A stretch of DNA of 64,000 nucleotides from Homarus americanus (taxonomy: Eukaryota > Arthropoda > Malacostraca > Decapoda > Nephropidae): positions 1 to 64,000 of the forward strand of contig NW_024755027.1 in the NCBI RefSeq assembly GCF_018991925.1, in the 5' to 3' direction. Both the position numbers and the translations under genes were made by a program. Below, piece by piece: positions 47,110 through 59,045 of this stretch; position 1 is the first letter of the stretch, and each line of letters starts with the position of its first letter. Below the pieces are notes generated by a model that saw only the letters and a program-made list of their open reading frames with translations, had not been told where the DNA came from and made no database searches.

Positions 47110-47757
47110 ACCACAAAAAAAAAACTTTCATGGAATTTACACAGATGGTCTGCTCTTCACAATGAACGCTCAAGGGTGAATTATCCACACAGGACAAAGT
47201 TTAGGCCGTAACTTGGTCAAGCCCTTCATCACTACGGCGGCGCAGGGTGGCCAGAAGCAAAAGCAGCACAGCCTCTCTCTCCCTCACATAACAACAACAA
47301 TAATGGTGACTAATGAATAGAGTCCCTGTCGCTAATGACATGACTGCCACAGCACAACACAATGGGGTCGCCACCAACTTGCTAAGTGCTGATTAACCCG
47401 ATACGGTAAACTCTACCGTCGATAATACAAAATATTCCACACACACAAGACACCGGAGAGGCGGCCAACATGAGGAGCTAGACAACAAAGGCCTCACAAC
47501 AAGCACAATACAACACGAAATGCAGGTGAGGATCAGTCCTTAATGAGGAACACCTGTCAGACCCATGTTAAGCGAAACATACATTAACAGGATATTTATG
47601 AACAAGGACGGCAGGTGTGACTAGTTACACCTCATCTACAAGTACGACATAACGGTATATCTTCTACAGGCATGTCAAAGCTACACACAGACAGATGTGA
47701 CACTGCTACACGTCAACAAGTGACACAGGTAAACATCAACAAGTGACGTAACTATAT
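47110..47757. other. unique span grading into a degenerate array edge
   Basis: Unique to about 47640. From there ATCAACAAGTGACACAGGTA-like words foreshadow the next array. Confidence 0.5.
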
Positions 47758-48572
47758 GTCAACAGGTGTATCACTGCTACACATGATCAACAGGTGTGTC
47801 ACTGCTACACATAATCAACAGGTGTGTCACTGATACACATAATCAACAGGTGTATCACTGCTACACATGATCAACAGGTGTATCACTGCTACACATGATC
47901 AACAGGTGTATCACTGCTACACATGATCAACAGGTGTATCACTGCTACACATGATCAACAGGTGTATCACTGCTACACATGATCAACAGGTGTATCACTG
48001 CTACACATGATCAACAGGTGTATCACTGCTACACATGATCAACAGGTGTATCACTGCTGCACATGATCAACAGGTGTATCACTGCATGATCAACACACTG
48101 ATCAACAGGTGTATCACTGCTACATGATCAACAGGTGTATCACTGCTACACATGATCAACAGGTGTATCACTGCTACACATGATCAACAGGTGTATCACT
48201 GCTGCACATGATCAACAGGTGTATCACTGCTACACATGATCAACAGGTGTATCACTGCTACGCATGATCAACAGGTGTATCACTGCTGCACATGATCAAC
48301 AGGTGTATCACTGCTACACATGATCAACAGGTGTGTCACTGATACACATAATCAACAGGTGTATCACTGATACACATAATCAACAGGTGTATCACTGCTG
48401 CACATGATCAACAGGTGTGTCACTGATACACATAATCAACAGGTGTATCACTGATACACATAATCAACAGGTGTATCACTGCTACACAAGATCAACAGGT
48501 GTGTCACTGCTACACATGATCAACAGGTGTGTCACTGCTACACATGATCAACAGGTGTGTCACTGCTTTATA
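47758..48572. repeat. 28-bp minisatellite (ATCAACAGGTGTATCACTGC)
   Basis: About 29 units of ATCAACAGGTGTATCACTGC then TACACATG. Variants: GTGTGTCACTGATACACATA (both ends of the array) and GCTGCACATG (interior). One disrupted unit at about 48080-48105. Confidence 0.97.
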
Positions 48573-48875
48573 TTACCAACGGTTTTGTCAAAGCAATAAG
48601 TCCGCAACAGATGTGACACAGCTACATGTGCTGTTCATTATGTGCAACAAGAGCAACAGGAGTGACACACAACTATAAATCAACGGATACAGTCATTATC
48701 CATACCTCACTCCTGGGCTTATCCCTCACGAGGAGAAAGACTTAATGCACACGGAGTGCAAAAATCATTCACCCCGGTTCACCCGGACACCCTCCTAGCT
48801 CATGATCCAGGGAGTGTAAGTGTCAGGTGTAATGATACCCAGAATGTGTGTGTGTCCGTACCTGTCTTCAGCTGT
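48573..48875. other. unique spacer between array and LINE
   Basis: No feature seen. Confidence 0.4.
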
Positions 48876-49600
48876 AGGGAGCTGAAATTATCTACAAAGT
48901 TGCACGTATATCGAGCAGTGGTTCCCCCCACCCTGCTATATGGCAGTGAGACATGGGTCACATGCAGGAGGCATCTCAAGGCACTTGAAACTTTCACCAA
49001 CGTAGTCTACCTTCCATCCTCCGAGTTCGCTGGGAAGACAAGAGAACAAATTCTCGCTGACACCAACTGTAGGAGCATTGATGCTACCATTCTCCATGAA
49101 CATCTACGCTGGACTGGCCATGTTACCCGCATGGACGACAGTAGACTGCCAAAACAGCTACTTTACAGTCACCTAACGAAGAGCAAACGTAACGCTGGCG
49201 GGCAACTGAAAAGGTGTAAGGATAGTCTTAAGACAAATCTGAAAAAAGTGCCAAATCGACCCCCTCACCTAGGAGACGATTACTCCACACCGTAACGCTT
49301 GGAGGATCACCACACAAGAAGGTGTCAATACTCTCGAGTTAGCCCGACTGCATACCAAGGCAGACAAGCGCCAACGCCGGAAAGACTCTGCTGTCGCCCC
49401 TCCCGCCCTCCCGCACTAGATGTAGCCCTCCACATGTGCAACATCTGTGAATGACTCTGTCGGTCCCGTATCGGCCCCTTTAGTCACCTCAGAACTCACC
49501 AACCTAGGTGACATCCTTAATAGCTCATATCATTGTATCATAGCTGGATGATCGCCATACTCGATTTCGAGTGACAGCAAAGTAGTAGTAGTAGTAGTAT
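48876..49600 (+). mobile_element. non-LTR retrotransposon (LINE) 3' end, decayed
   Basis: The frame from 48876 to 49295 encodes the segment downstream of a LINE reverse transcriptase: ELKLSTKLHVYRAVVPPTLL, YGSETWVTCRRHLKALETF, DATILHEHLRWTGHVTRMDD and SRLPKQLLYSHL. A frameshift near 49290 moves the reading to AWRITTQEGVNTLELARLHT. A later frame carries a CNIC-x(3)-C-RSRIGPFSHLRTH zinc-finger-like C-terminus (49437-49500) with an internal TGA. The 3' UTR ends in the hairpin CTCGATTTCGAG (49560-49571), GTGACAGCAAAG and a TAG trinucleotide tail. The 5' end is truncated. This is a RTE/jockey-like end common in invertebrates (family knowledge). It is not active. Confidence 0.88.
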
Positions 49601-49821
49601 ATAGTAGTAGCGGAGGTGATATCCGAACAGAAGCCGCAGCCCAACAGTTATGTTCCAGCCTGGATGAGATGTCGACTGTCCTTCTCTCTCCTTAGGTCTG
49701 CTTGCTCTGCCTCAGGGGAACGAGAGCTTCGGCCTCAAAGCCGACAACAGTTGCAGATATTGACTATGAGGCTAGTCACTAAATGCCGCATAGATCTGCG
49801 GCTCAACTAACTCAACACAGC
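49601..49821. other. spacer between LINE tail and dispersed repeat
   Basis: Unique in this window. It lies between two pieces of repeat and may itself belong to an interspersed element. Confidence 0.35.
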
Positions 49822-49898
49822 TAGGACAGATACTTATGTTTTAGGATATGTAATATTAAGGTAATAAAATGGTGGCGAAGGAATGGCTATTGGGGGAG
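49822..49898 (+). repeat. dispersed repeat, copy 2 (partner at 21025)
   Basis: Same orientation as copy 1: AGATACTTATGTTTTAGGAT, ATTAAGGTAATAAAATGG and GGCGAAGGAATGGCTATTGG. Confidence 0.7.
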
Positions 49899-50394
49899 GC
49901 TGGAGGCCATTAAAAAAACAACAACAAAAAAACAAGTATATAGTAGTAGGAGTGGTGGTGGTGGCGGCGGTGGTGTGTGTGTGTGTGTACGAAAGAGAAA
50001 GGTAATACAGACAAAGTAGGTGGAGAATGACCTAGAACCAGAAGGGCGACACAAGAGAACTAATAGCGGTAATCCTCGACCAAGATCCTTCAAGCTCCAT
50101 TACTGCCTCTAGTTGGACGGTGACTGCACTACCCTGCGAAGGTTCAGCCATCTAAGATAGGGGAACATCACAATAATAATAATACCCTTTACACGTGAGA
50201 CATGTCTTTAACACACCACGCGCCATTAACAGACGCTTCTCACAAGTGCTCGATTCTTTATGATTTATCCCAAAGAGCCAATGGGTGAATAGCTGTAGGT
50301 CAAGCGGCCCCAATCCTCAAAGGCCCTAACCAAACCAAACCAAACCACAGAGATTGGGGCCACTAGAACTGGGCCATAGGATTTCGGCCTATTA
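49899..50394. other. unique span with GGTGGCGGC run and a small inverted repeat
   Basis: A GGTGGTGGCGGCGG run at 49950-49975. GGCCCCAATCCTC (50309) pairs imperfectly with GAGATTGGGGCC (50352). CCAAA pentamers lie between. Confidence 0.45.
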
Positions 50395-50765
50395 GGACTG
50401 AGTCGCTTCCATCCTTCTCCCTCCCTCACCCCTCCTACCTCTCTCTCCCACTATCTTCCTCTTATTTATCTCTCCTTCCTTCCTCCCTTCCTTCCTTCTA
50501 TCTTTTCTCTCCCTCCCCCTTCCTCCTCCAATCACCCCCCCCCCCTCCCTATCGAGGGATTTGCATGCTGGGGGAGGAAATCCCGACAGCTAATTAAGCG
50601 TCAGGACCCAATAGGGTGACGGAAGAGGGGGAGGGATTGGCCGCCAGATTTGGTCAATGACACACAGATTTGGCAGGGGAGGGAGGGAAGGAGGGAGACG
50701 GGAGAGAGGGAAGGAGGGGGGAAGGGAAGAAGGGAGAGGGAAGGCGGGAGAGCGAAGGGAGCTCT
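50395..50765. other. pyrimidine tract followed by purine tract
   Basis: C/T-rich from 50395 to 50547 and G/A-rich from 50630 to 50762. The tracts could pair as a loose hairpin. Between them are ATTTGCAT (octamer-like, 50570), CTAATTAAG (homeodomain-like core) and CCAATAG, a small cluster of transcription-factor-like words. Confidence 0.5.
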
Positions 50766-51076
50766 TCTGTATCCATACTTTACAATATACTGAATGAATC
50801 AGGTTAATCTACATTTGGCTACATATTTAACTGGAAGGCTCAATCAGTTATGACTACCAGTACTTGTTCTTCCTGGAGGTCCAGTGAGGGCCATTCCCCA
50901 CGAGTCCAGTGTTAGTACAAAAGGACACCAGAGAACCCGAAGAAAACCTGTTATGTTCGGTAGTCACATTGGACAACACCCTTCTCACAATCGATCCAAG
51001 CGGGTACAGAACTTAAGTAACAGTGGCGAAAGGTTAAGTGCGATACTGCTGTACCACTGACACCTTAAACATAAAA
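50766..51076. other. unique span 3' of the 5S-derived sequence
   Basis: Reading on the minus strand, downstream of the 5S-like part, GTGTCAGTGGTACAGCAG and GCTTGGATCGATT faintly recall tRNA boxes A and B. Too weak to call. Confidence 0.3.
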
Positions 51077-51182
51077 GCCAACAGCATTTGGTGCTCCCAG
51101 GCAGTTCATCTACAGTATACTAGTAACGGTACTAACCAGACCCAACGTTGCTGAACTTAACAGGTCGGACGAGAAGCTACAG
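51077..51182 (-). pseudogene. 5S rRNA-derived sequence, copy 2
   Basis: On the minus strand from 51182: GCTTCTCGTCCGACC, TTAAGTTCAGCAACGTTGGG, TCTGGTTAGTAC, then GCCTGGGAGCACCAAATGCT, GTTGGC and a TTTT pol III terminator at 51077-51074. It corresponds to 5S rRNA from about nucleotide 25 to the end. An insertion of about 12-18 bases (GTTACTAGTATACTGTA) disrupts the box C region, so it is unlikely to be a working 5S gene. The shared GGGTCTGGTTAGTAC and CACCAAATGCTG link it to copy 1 at 6455-6544. Confidence 0.78.
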
Positions 51183-51728
<546 letters not shown>

Positions 51729-51904
51729 ATTGACGTGGTGTACAGAAGGCGAGAGCTGGAAAGGCGCCGCCGGTCAGAGGGATGGGGATGTCGGTCTAGG
51801 GCAGTTGTCAGTCAAGAGGGGAGGAAGCGTTGATATAGGGCAGGTGTCGGTTAGGGAGCTGCAGGCGTTAGTCTGAGGCAGGAAGCATGGGTCAAAGGAC
51901 AGGT
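51729..51904. other. short unique spacer with GGGCAG-T-GTC repeats
   Basis: Loose words GTCGGTCTAGGGCAGTTGTC and GATATAGGGCAGGTGTCGGT suggest diverged relatives of the adjoining array. Confidence 0.45.
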
Positions 51905-52050
51905 TGCAATCGGTCGTGGGGCAGAAGGCTTCGTCGGTCTGGGACAGAAGGCTTCGTCGGTCTGGGACAGAAGGTTTCGTCGGTCTGGGACAGAAGGTTT
52001 CGTCGGTCTGGGACAGAAGGTTTCGTCGGTTTGGGACAGAATGCGTCGGT
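51905..52050. repeat. 23-bp minisatellite
   Basis: About six units of CTTCGTCGGTCTGGGACAGA then AGG (GGCTTCG to GGTTTCG change from left to right). Confidence 0.93.
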
Positions 52051-52612
<562 letters not shown>

Positions 52613-52864
52613 TCGTGTAAGGACTTTCATGGACAGTTGTACTTAACTTTTACACAATCCATCACATCTTTTCCTTCCCCTTTACGACTGTTGAAGCTCG
52701 TACCAGTCAATCCACGAGTTGGGTAGTCCAGTCAACCAGTGTGTCCTCCGAGTCAGGCAGGCAGTCTTGGTGATAGGACATCCCCTGGGTACAGTCTGGC
52801 AGTTAAGCCGACAGTTTAGTTCAGCTATTGAGCAGATCATTCAGGCGGCTGTCCAACAGTTCAG
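52613..52864. other. unique spacer
   Basis: No feature. The 261-codon frame over the next array starts here at 52719. Confidence 0.4.
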
Positions 52865-53485
52865 AGTAACCCAGCGAGGACCTCATCAAGCCGGCCACAG
52901 AGATCATCCAGCCGGCCACAGAGTTCATCTGGCCGGCCACAGAGCTCATCCAGCCGGCCACAGAGTTCATCTGGCCGGCCACAGAGCTCATCCAGCCGGC
53001 CACAGAGATCATCCAGCCGGCCACAGAGTTCATCTGGATGGTCACAGAGTTCATCCAGCCGGCCACAGAGTTCATCTGGCCGGCCACAGAGCTCATCCAG
53101 CCGGCCACAGAGTTCATCTGGATGGTCACAGAGTTCATCCAGCCAGCCACAGAGATCACCCAGCCGGCCACAGAGTTCATCTGGATGGCCACAGAGATCA
53201 TCCAGCCGGCCACAGAGTTCATCTGGCCGGCCACAGAGCTCATCCAGCCGGCCACAGAGTTCATCTGGATGGCCACAGAGATCATCCAGCCGACCACAGA
53301 GATCATCTGGCCGGCCACAGAGCCCACCAAGCAGGCCACAGAGATCATCCAACCTGCCAGAGCTCATCCAGCCGAACACAGGGCTCATACAGCCAGCCAT
53401 ATGACTCACCCAGCCAAACCCAAAGTTTATCCAGAAACCATAAAGCTCATCCAGACGACCACAGAGCTCATCCAGCCAACTACCT
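52865..53485. repeat. 21-bp minisatellite with two alternating unit types
   Basis: About 28 units of 21 bp. Type 1 is GAGTTCATCTGGCCGGCCAC then A. Type 2 is GAGCTCATCCAGCCGGCCAC then A. They often alternate, with GGATGG and GAGATC variants. Seven codons per unit, so several frames are open (GHRAHPA, GHRVHLA; also CGRLDEL on the minus strand). Frames open on both strands mark this as read-through. Units decay at both edges. Confidence 0.96.
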
Positions 53486-54114
53486 GCCAGTTACCCAACT
53501 GTAGAGTTATAATGTCACATGTATTCATACATTAAGTCAACCAAGAATCCATCCATTCATCAGTCCGTCTTACATTGCATGCAATCAATCAACTCAGTCA
53601 AATGACTATTCATCTATTCAACAGTCTAGCAGTGTATTCATTCATCCATCCATCCATTTACCCAGTCAAGCATCCATCCATCTATCCTTTTTCATATATA
53701 CCAAACCCGCTTCCTACACCCAAGCCACACCATTCATCCATCTATCATTCCATGAGGCTTCAAGCAAGTATTGAGTTAACCACTCATCCACCCGTGTACC
53801 ATCTAGAATAAATAAATAAAACAAAAGACTAATTTCATCTATCCAACAACTGTTCCACCAAAAGTACGATATGGATCCATCCCTTATCCCACCCAGAACG
53901 CTATATGCATCAAATCATCTGTCAAATATTCCACCCAAGAGAACAATATATTCACCTATCCGGAAAACCCTTACCCAGCCACCCGTCAAGTGACCCAGAC
54001 GGACACTGGGAGGGCGAGGTAGCGCCTGGCGTCCCCTTGACGGCGCCTGGCGGGACTGTCGCTTGTGTGTCAACAATAGTTTAGTATCGGATTAATCGAC
54101 AAGCCCGTGTGACT
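53486..54114. other. unique span with loose CATC repeats
   Basis: CATCCATCCATC words at 53640-53690. No gene seen. Confidence 0.45.
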
Positions 54115-54360
54115 GGCAGTTCAGATCAGTGCGGGCGACACTAACACGAGTCTCCACACAAACCGACGCGGGACTAGGAGATGTCGACATGAGGAGTCAT
54201 GGGGGTAGGAGATGTCGACACAACATGTAGGGCGAGCAGATGTCGACAAGAGTAGACGTGAGACTAGATGTCGATACAAGAAACATGGAGCTAAGACCAC
54301 AGTTGTCGACACAAAAAGGAGGAGTCGAGTTAGTGGCTGTCGACAAGGGGATGTAGGGTC
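54115..54360. repeat. diverged left edge of the 30-bp array
   Basis: Units around GATGTCGACA and GGGGTAGGAGATGTCGACAC, with spacing of 30-40 bp, related to the TACCGACACAGGCAGGACAC units that follow. Confidence 0.7.
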
Positions 54361-55805
54361 AGTACCGACACAGGCAGGACACGTGGGGCTAGTACCGACA
54401 CAGGCAGGACACATGGGGCTAGTACCGACACAGGCAGGACACGTGGGGGTAGTACTGACACAGGCAGGACACGTGGGGCTAGTACCGACACAGGCAGGAC
54501 ACGTGGGGGTAGTACTGACACAGGCAGGACACGTGGGGCTAGTACCGACACAGGCAGGACACATGGAGGTAGTACCGACACAGGCAGGACATGGGGCTGG
54601 GGTACCGACACAGGCAGGACACGGGGTAGTACCGACACAGGCAGGACACGTGGGGTAGTACTGACACAGGCAGGACACGTGGGGCTAGTACCGACACAGG
54701 CAGGACACGTGGGGCTAGTACCGACACAGGCAGGACACGGGGGGTAGTACTGACACAGGCAGGACACATTGACACAGGCAGGACACGTGGGGGTACCGAC
54801 ACAGGCAGGACAGTACCGACACAGGCAGGACACATGGGTGAGGACAGTGGGCAGGACACGTGGGGGTACATTACTGACACAGGCAGGACACATGGGGTAG
54901 TACTGACACAGGCAGGACACATGGGGTAGTACTGACACAGGCAGGCATGGGGGTACTGACAGGCCACATGGGGGGTAGTACTGACACAGGCAGGACACAT
55001 GGGGGTAGTACTGACACAGGCAGGACACATGGGGGGTAGTACTGACACAGGCAGGACACATGGGGGTAGTAGTACTGACACAGGCAGGACACATGGGGTA
55101 GTGCTGACACAGGCAGGACACATGGGGGTAGTACTGACACAGGCAGGACACATGGGGGTAGTACTGACACAGGCAGGACACATGGGGGTGAGTACTGACA
55201 CAGGCAGGACACATGGGGTAGTACTGACACAGGCAGACACATGGGGTAGTACTGACAGGCAGGACACATGGGGGTAGTACTGACACAGGCAGGACACATG
55301 GGGTAGTACTGACACAGGCAGGGACACAGCAGACTGACACAGGCAGGACACATGGGGTGTATGGCCATGACACAGGCCACATGGGGTAGTACTGACACAG
55401 CAGGACACATGGGGGTAGTACTGACACAGGCAGGACACATGGGGTAGTACTGGGACACATGGGGTAGTACTGACACAGGCAGGACACATGGGGTAGTACT
55501 GACACAGGCAGGACACATAGGACACAGGTAGTACTGACACAGGCAGGACACATGGGGGTAGTACTGACACAGGCAGGACACATGGGGGTAGTACTGACAC
55601 AGGCAGGACACATGGGGGTAGTACTGACACAGGCAGGACACACTGACATGGGGGTAGTACTGACACAGGCAGGACACATGGGGGTAGTACTGACACAGGC
55701 AGGACACATGGGGTAGTACCGACACAGGCAGGACACATGGGGGTAGTACAGACACAGGCAGGACACATGGAGGTAGTACAGACATAGGCAGGACACGTGG
55801 GGGTA
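54361..55805. repeat. 30-bp minisatellite (GACACAGGCAGGACACATGG)
   Basis: About 48 units of GACACAGGCAGGACACATGG then GGGTAGTACT. The left third uses CGTGGGGCTAGTACC, the right two thirds CATGGGGGTAGTACT. GGCAGGACA is close to the classic minisatellite core GGGCAGGAXG. Units with lost or gained Gs give frequent phase changes. Cys/Pro/Val frames on the minus strand (up to 505 codons) are read-through. Confidence 0.97.
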
Positions 55806-56498
55806 GCCAGTGTTACTTATTATACGCGATTGTCCATTAATCCACAATTAACCCATAAATCATTTGAGATTCGACTGCCAATCCCAATACAGAATTTTCA
55901 ATATTTTTTTTCACGTTTCTACATTGGCGAAAAAATACAGTAATATATGTAAAATAAATATTCACTTTACAAATTAATCTTTTATCGTGAGTGAGATGAA
56001 TAATGAATAATTTACTATTTAAGAACTATAAATTTATTCTGGTTATTACTCTACTATTTTTTTTGCGCGAGGTGGGTCAAGGGGTGACTAATGGTGACAA
56101 GGGAGACTAACCCAAGACAAATATGACAAGAAAAAGCCAAGACAAATACAGATGCCCAGAGAGACATCAAACACGTAGTATATTATGCCCTTGTCAAATC
56201 TATTCACTGATACATTTTGTTCACATCATTTCTAATTTACAATCGCAGTTACAAAGTTAATCTTACTATACCAAACGTTTCCTTACACACAGACTTAACA
56301 CAGTAATCGTGTGATGTATACTTCATTTTGAACTTACAGAAATATCAATAAAATTCTCACAGGAAAAACGCTCCCCGAAGGCTTCAGTTTCTGGCGACAG
56401 TTCTGGTTAAACCATTTTATTACGAGACAAAACGAACCAACCTGACCTTACCCAACCTTTAGTGGGAGGAAATACAAATAAAACTATGCAAGATAAAA
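55806..56498. other. A/T-rich unique span
   Basis: No gene, RNA or repeat recognised. Confidence 0.4.
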
Positions 56499-56670
56499 AA
56501 GGTTAGGTTAGCTTTGGTTAGATTAGCATTTGTTTGGTTAGGTTATGCAAGGTTAAATCAGTGTATGTTTGGTTAGGTTAGGTAGCTGAAGTTAGATTAG
56601 CCTTTGGTTGGTTAGGTTAAGTAAGGTTAAATTAGCATTTGTTTGGTTAGGTAAGGATAAGTTAGATCAA
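56499..56670. repeat. GGTTAGGTTA-type interstitial repeat
   Basis: Degenerate TTAGG pentamers mixed with TTTGG and AGATTAGCATTTG words. Orientation is opposite to the other CCTAA tracts in the window. Confidence 0.7.
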
Positions 56671-56935
56671 TTGGTGTAGACAATGGAAAAAGTGAGGTTA
56701 AAATAATTGCTTTTTTGGTTCCTCTCGTACAAAAAAAAGTGGAAATGTTAAAACCTTCAAAAAAAAAACATCAAATGAATGACAGCCCCTGACATTCTTC
56801 TGTCGAAATAGCAAGATAAAAAAAATAGTTGAACAAGAATTTGTTGAATCTAGTGTCCAATTTTCACAGACTGATCAGATTCTCTTAAAAACTAAAATGA
56901 TTTGTAAAACCAGGATTCTTTTTTTAGAAACTGAG

Positions 56936-57500
56936 AACGACCCAAATTATTGGCTCTTAGTGTTGAACGACCCAAATTATTGCCTCTTACTGTTAACGAC
57001 CCAAATTATTGGGTCTTAGTGCTGAACGACCCAGATTATTGGCTCTTACTGTTAACGAATCAAATTATTGGCTCTTACTGTTGAACGACCCAGATTATTG
57101 ACCCTTACTGTTAGTTAAAGACTCAGGTTATTGGCTCTTACTGTTACACGACCCAGATTATTGGCCCTTACTGTTAACGACCCAGATTATTGGCCCTTAC
57201 TGTTAACGACCCAGATTATTGGCCCTTACTGTTAACGACCCAGATTATTGGCCCTTACTGTTAGTTAGACTCAGGTTATTGGCTCTTACTGTTACACGAC
57301 CCAGATTATTGGCTCTTAATGTTAAACGACCCAGATTATTGGCTCTTACTGTTAGTTAACCCAGATTATTGGCTCTTACTGTTAACGACCCAGATTATTG
57401 GCCCTTACTGTTAAACGACCCAGATTATTGACCCTTACTGTTAACGACCCAGATTATTGACCCTTACTGTTAACGACCCAGATTATTGACTCTTACGGAA
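56936..57500. repeat. 29-bp minisatellite
   Basis: About 19 units of CGACCCAGATTATTGGCCCT then TACTGTTAA, with CTCTTACTG variants and a few GTTAGTTAGACTC units. Confidence 0.96.
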
Positions 57501-57920
57501 AAAGACACAAGAAAATAAAGAAGGAACTGAGAAAAATAATACAACATTGTTTACATTTGATATCTGCTCGTCGTCTTTTGATTACAACAAAATTAAATAA
57601 TTTCCACCTATGAGCCAGACATACCACAACCTAACCTAACCTAACCTAAACACCCTACGTAGGTTACTCAACTCTCTTATGTTACGCTGCGTAGAGTTTT
57701 AGGTTAGGCTGTTCCGTTCTGTTTGATGGTTTAAATTTGTCTGTTCTCGTTGTTTTCAATTCTCCTTTCATTAACGATTTAAGCCTTTTTTATCTCTATA
57801 ATCAAGCTTCGTTATCTTTTATTCCCGTTAAACAGGACTGAAAAGAACAGGATTAATGCTTCATAAAAATCCTAGTACCTAACATGATGGTGCACTAATT
57901 ATACATTTATCTGTACCGGG

Positions 57921-57970
<50 letters not shown>

Positions 57971-58128
57971 CTCATACAAGCTAGAGTTAACACAATAAAG
58001 AAACACTTCCTTATCAACTACAAAATATCGCTTCACAGTTCACGGCGTCACTCACTAACTGGTGCAAGTTTTGTTACGTAAATAATTGTTATTCCTTTAT
58101 GTTTCTAGTTCGTTATTAATGCGCTAAC
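57501..58128. other. unique span with CCTAA and (TTA)n runs
   Basis: CCTAA x5 at 57627-57650 and (TTA)n at 57918-57970. No gene seen. Confidence 0.7.
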
Positions 58129-58394
58129 TACTACTACTACTATTCTAAGACAATTAATATTACTAACATACACGTTTATATACATTACAGTATCATAAAA
58201 CATCCTTATCAAGCGTTATTACTCTTCCAATATTATCATTAAATTTATCGTGATGAATTTGGTTTCATCAGATTTGTGAGTCACACGACCAAATTCTTTA
58301 CCCAGCTCCTTGAAATATTAATAAGGTGAAGAATGTCAGGTGCAACAGCGAACATTATTGAAGAAGGTTAATGAAAGTTATCATACTCACTCAC

Positions 58395-58455
58395 TTGTGT
58401 CAGTCGTCGCCAGGCTCTCCGGTCCGTTAATTGCCACCCAACAGTTTTCAATCAT
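58395..58455 (-). CDS. candidate first coding exon in left palindrome arm
   Basis: Minus-strand ATG at 58455 gives MIENCWVAINGPESLATTDT plus one base, then a GT donor (CAA|GTGAGT). Compared with the right arm the last exon base is A instead of G, which weakens the donor, and a 10-bp duplication 5' of the ATG creates an extra upstream ATG that stops after five codons. The peptide matches no family I recognise. See the right-arm entry for supporting promoter motifs. Confidence 0.3.
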
Positions 58456-58649
58456 TTTCAATCATTTGTTCTTACTCACAAGTTATTATCACACAACACT
58501 GAGCACCAAGTTTACTGAAGATCATTGTCATTACATAATTATCAATGTTTATAACGTTATTTACGTATTAACACCAAAAATTAACACAAGAAAAATGACT
58601 CACTCTTTACCCCCCAACAGGTGGAGGGAATCTGATCTGCTCCTGCAGT

Positions 58650-58711
58650 TTAAATCACTCCTCCGCCCGCGTCCTGATTGGTCAGTGCTAGAAATCTTGT
58701 CTCTCATTGGT
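58650..58711 (-). promoter_or_regulatory. promoter-like cluster, left arm (paired CCAAT, GC box)
   Basis: On the minus strand: CCAAT at 58710-58706, CCAAT at 58681-58677 (29 bp apart), then the GC box CGGGCGGAGG (about 58670-58661) and TTTAAA (about 58654-58649). Directed leftward, away from the palindrome centre. Confidence 0.45.
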
Positions 58712-59045
58712 CTGTTGTCACGTTCGAGTGTAAAATAATATTTAAAAATGGTCAAGTAGCTTCTTCTACTTTATACAACATAAAACCATCTGAGATTTGT
58801 GTTGTGTTAGGTAAAGTTATACTAGGCTGTTTCCCGTCATTTATCGTGACCAATATATGTCGTATAATATAAATTGTCTATGTTACCTTAGAGAAGTAAT
58901 TACGGAAGCAGCCTAGTATAATTTAATTTACCTAGCATAAGAAAATAATAAAACAAATAATCAAAGATGGTTATATATTGAGTACAATGGAAGATATTTA
59001 ATAGCAGTTTAAAAAAATTATTTTACACTCGAACGTGACAACGGA

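Noticed and set aside
47758..48572. Regularly spaced 28-bp repeats, briefly considered as a CRISPR array
   Set aside because: Units are directly contiguous with no unique spacers, and the context is eukaryotic.
48417..48599. 60-codon frame across the right end of the 28-bp array
   Set aside because: Read-through of the array.
52719..53504. 261-codon frame with GHRAHPA heptads, collagen- or antifreeze-like at first sight
   Set aside because: The 21-bp unit is open in several frames on both strands. No signal peptide or unique domain supports it.
54330..55847. 505-codon Cys/Pro/Val-rich minus-strand frame resembling a cysteine-rich secreted protein
   Set aside because: Pure read-through of the 30-bp array. 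The reading switches phase with each G gain or loss and stays open only because the unit lacks stops.
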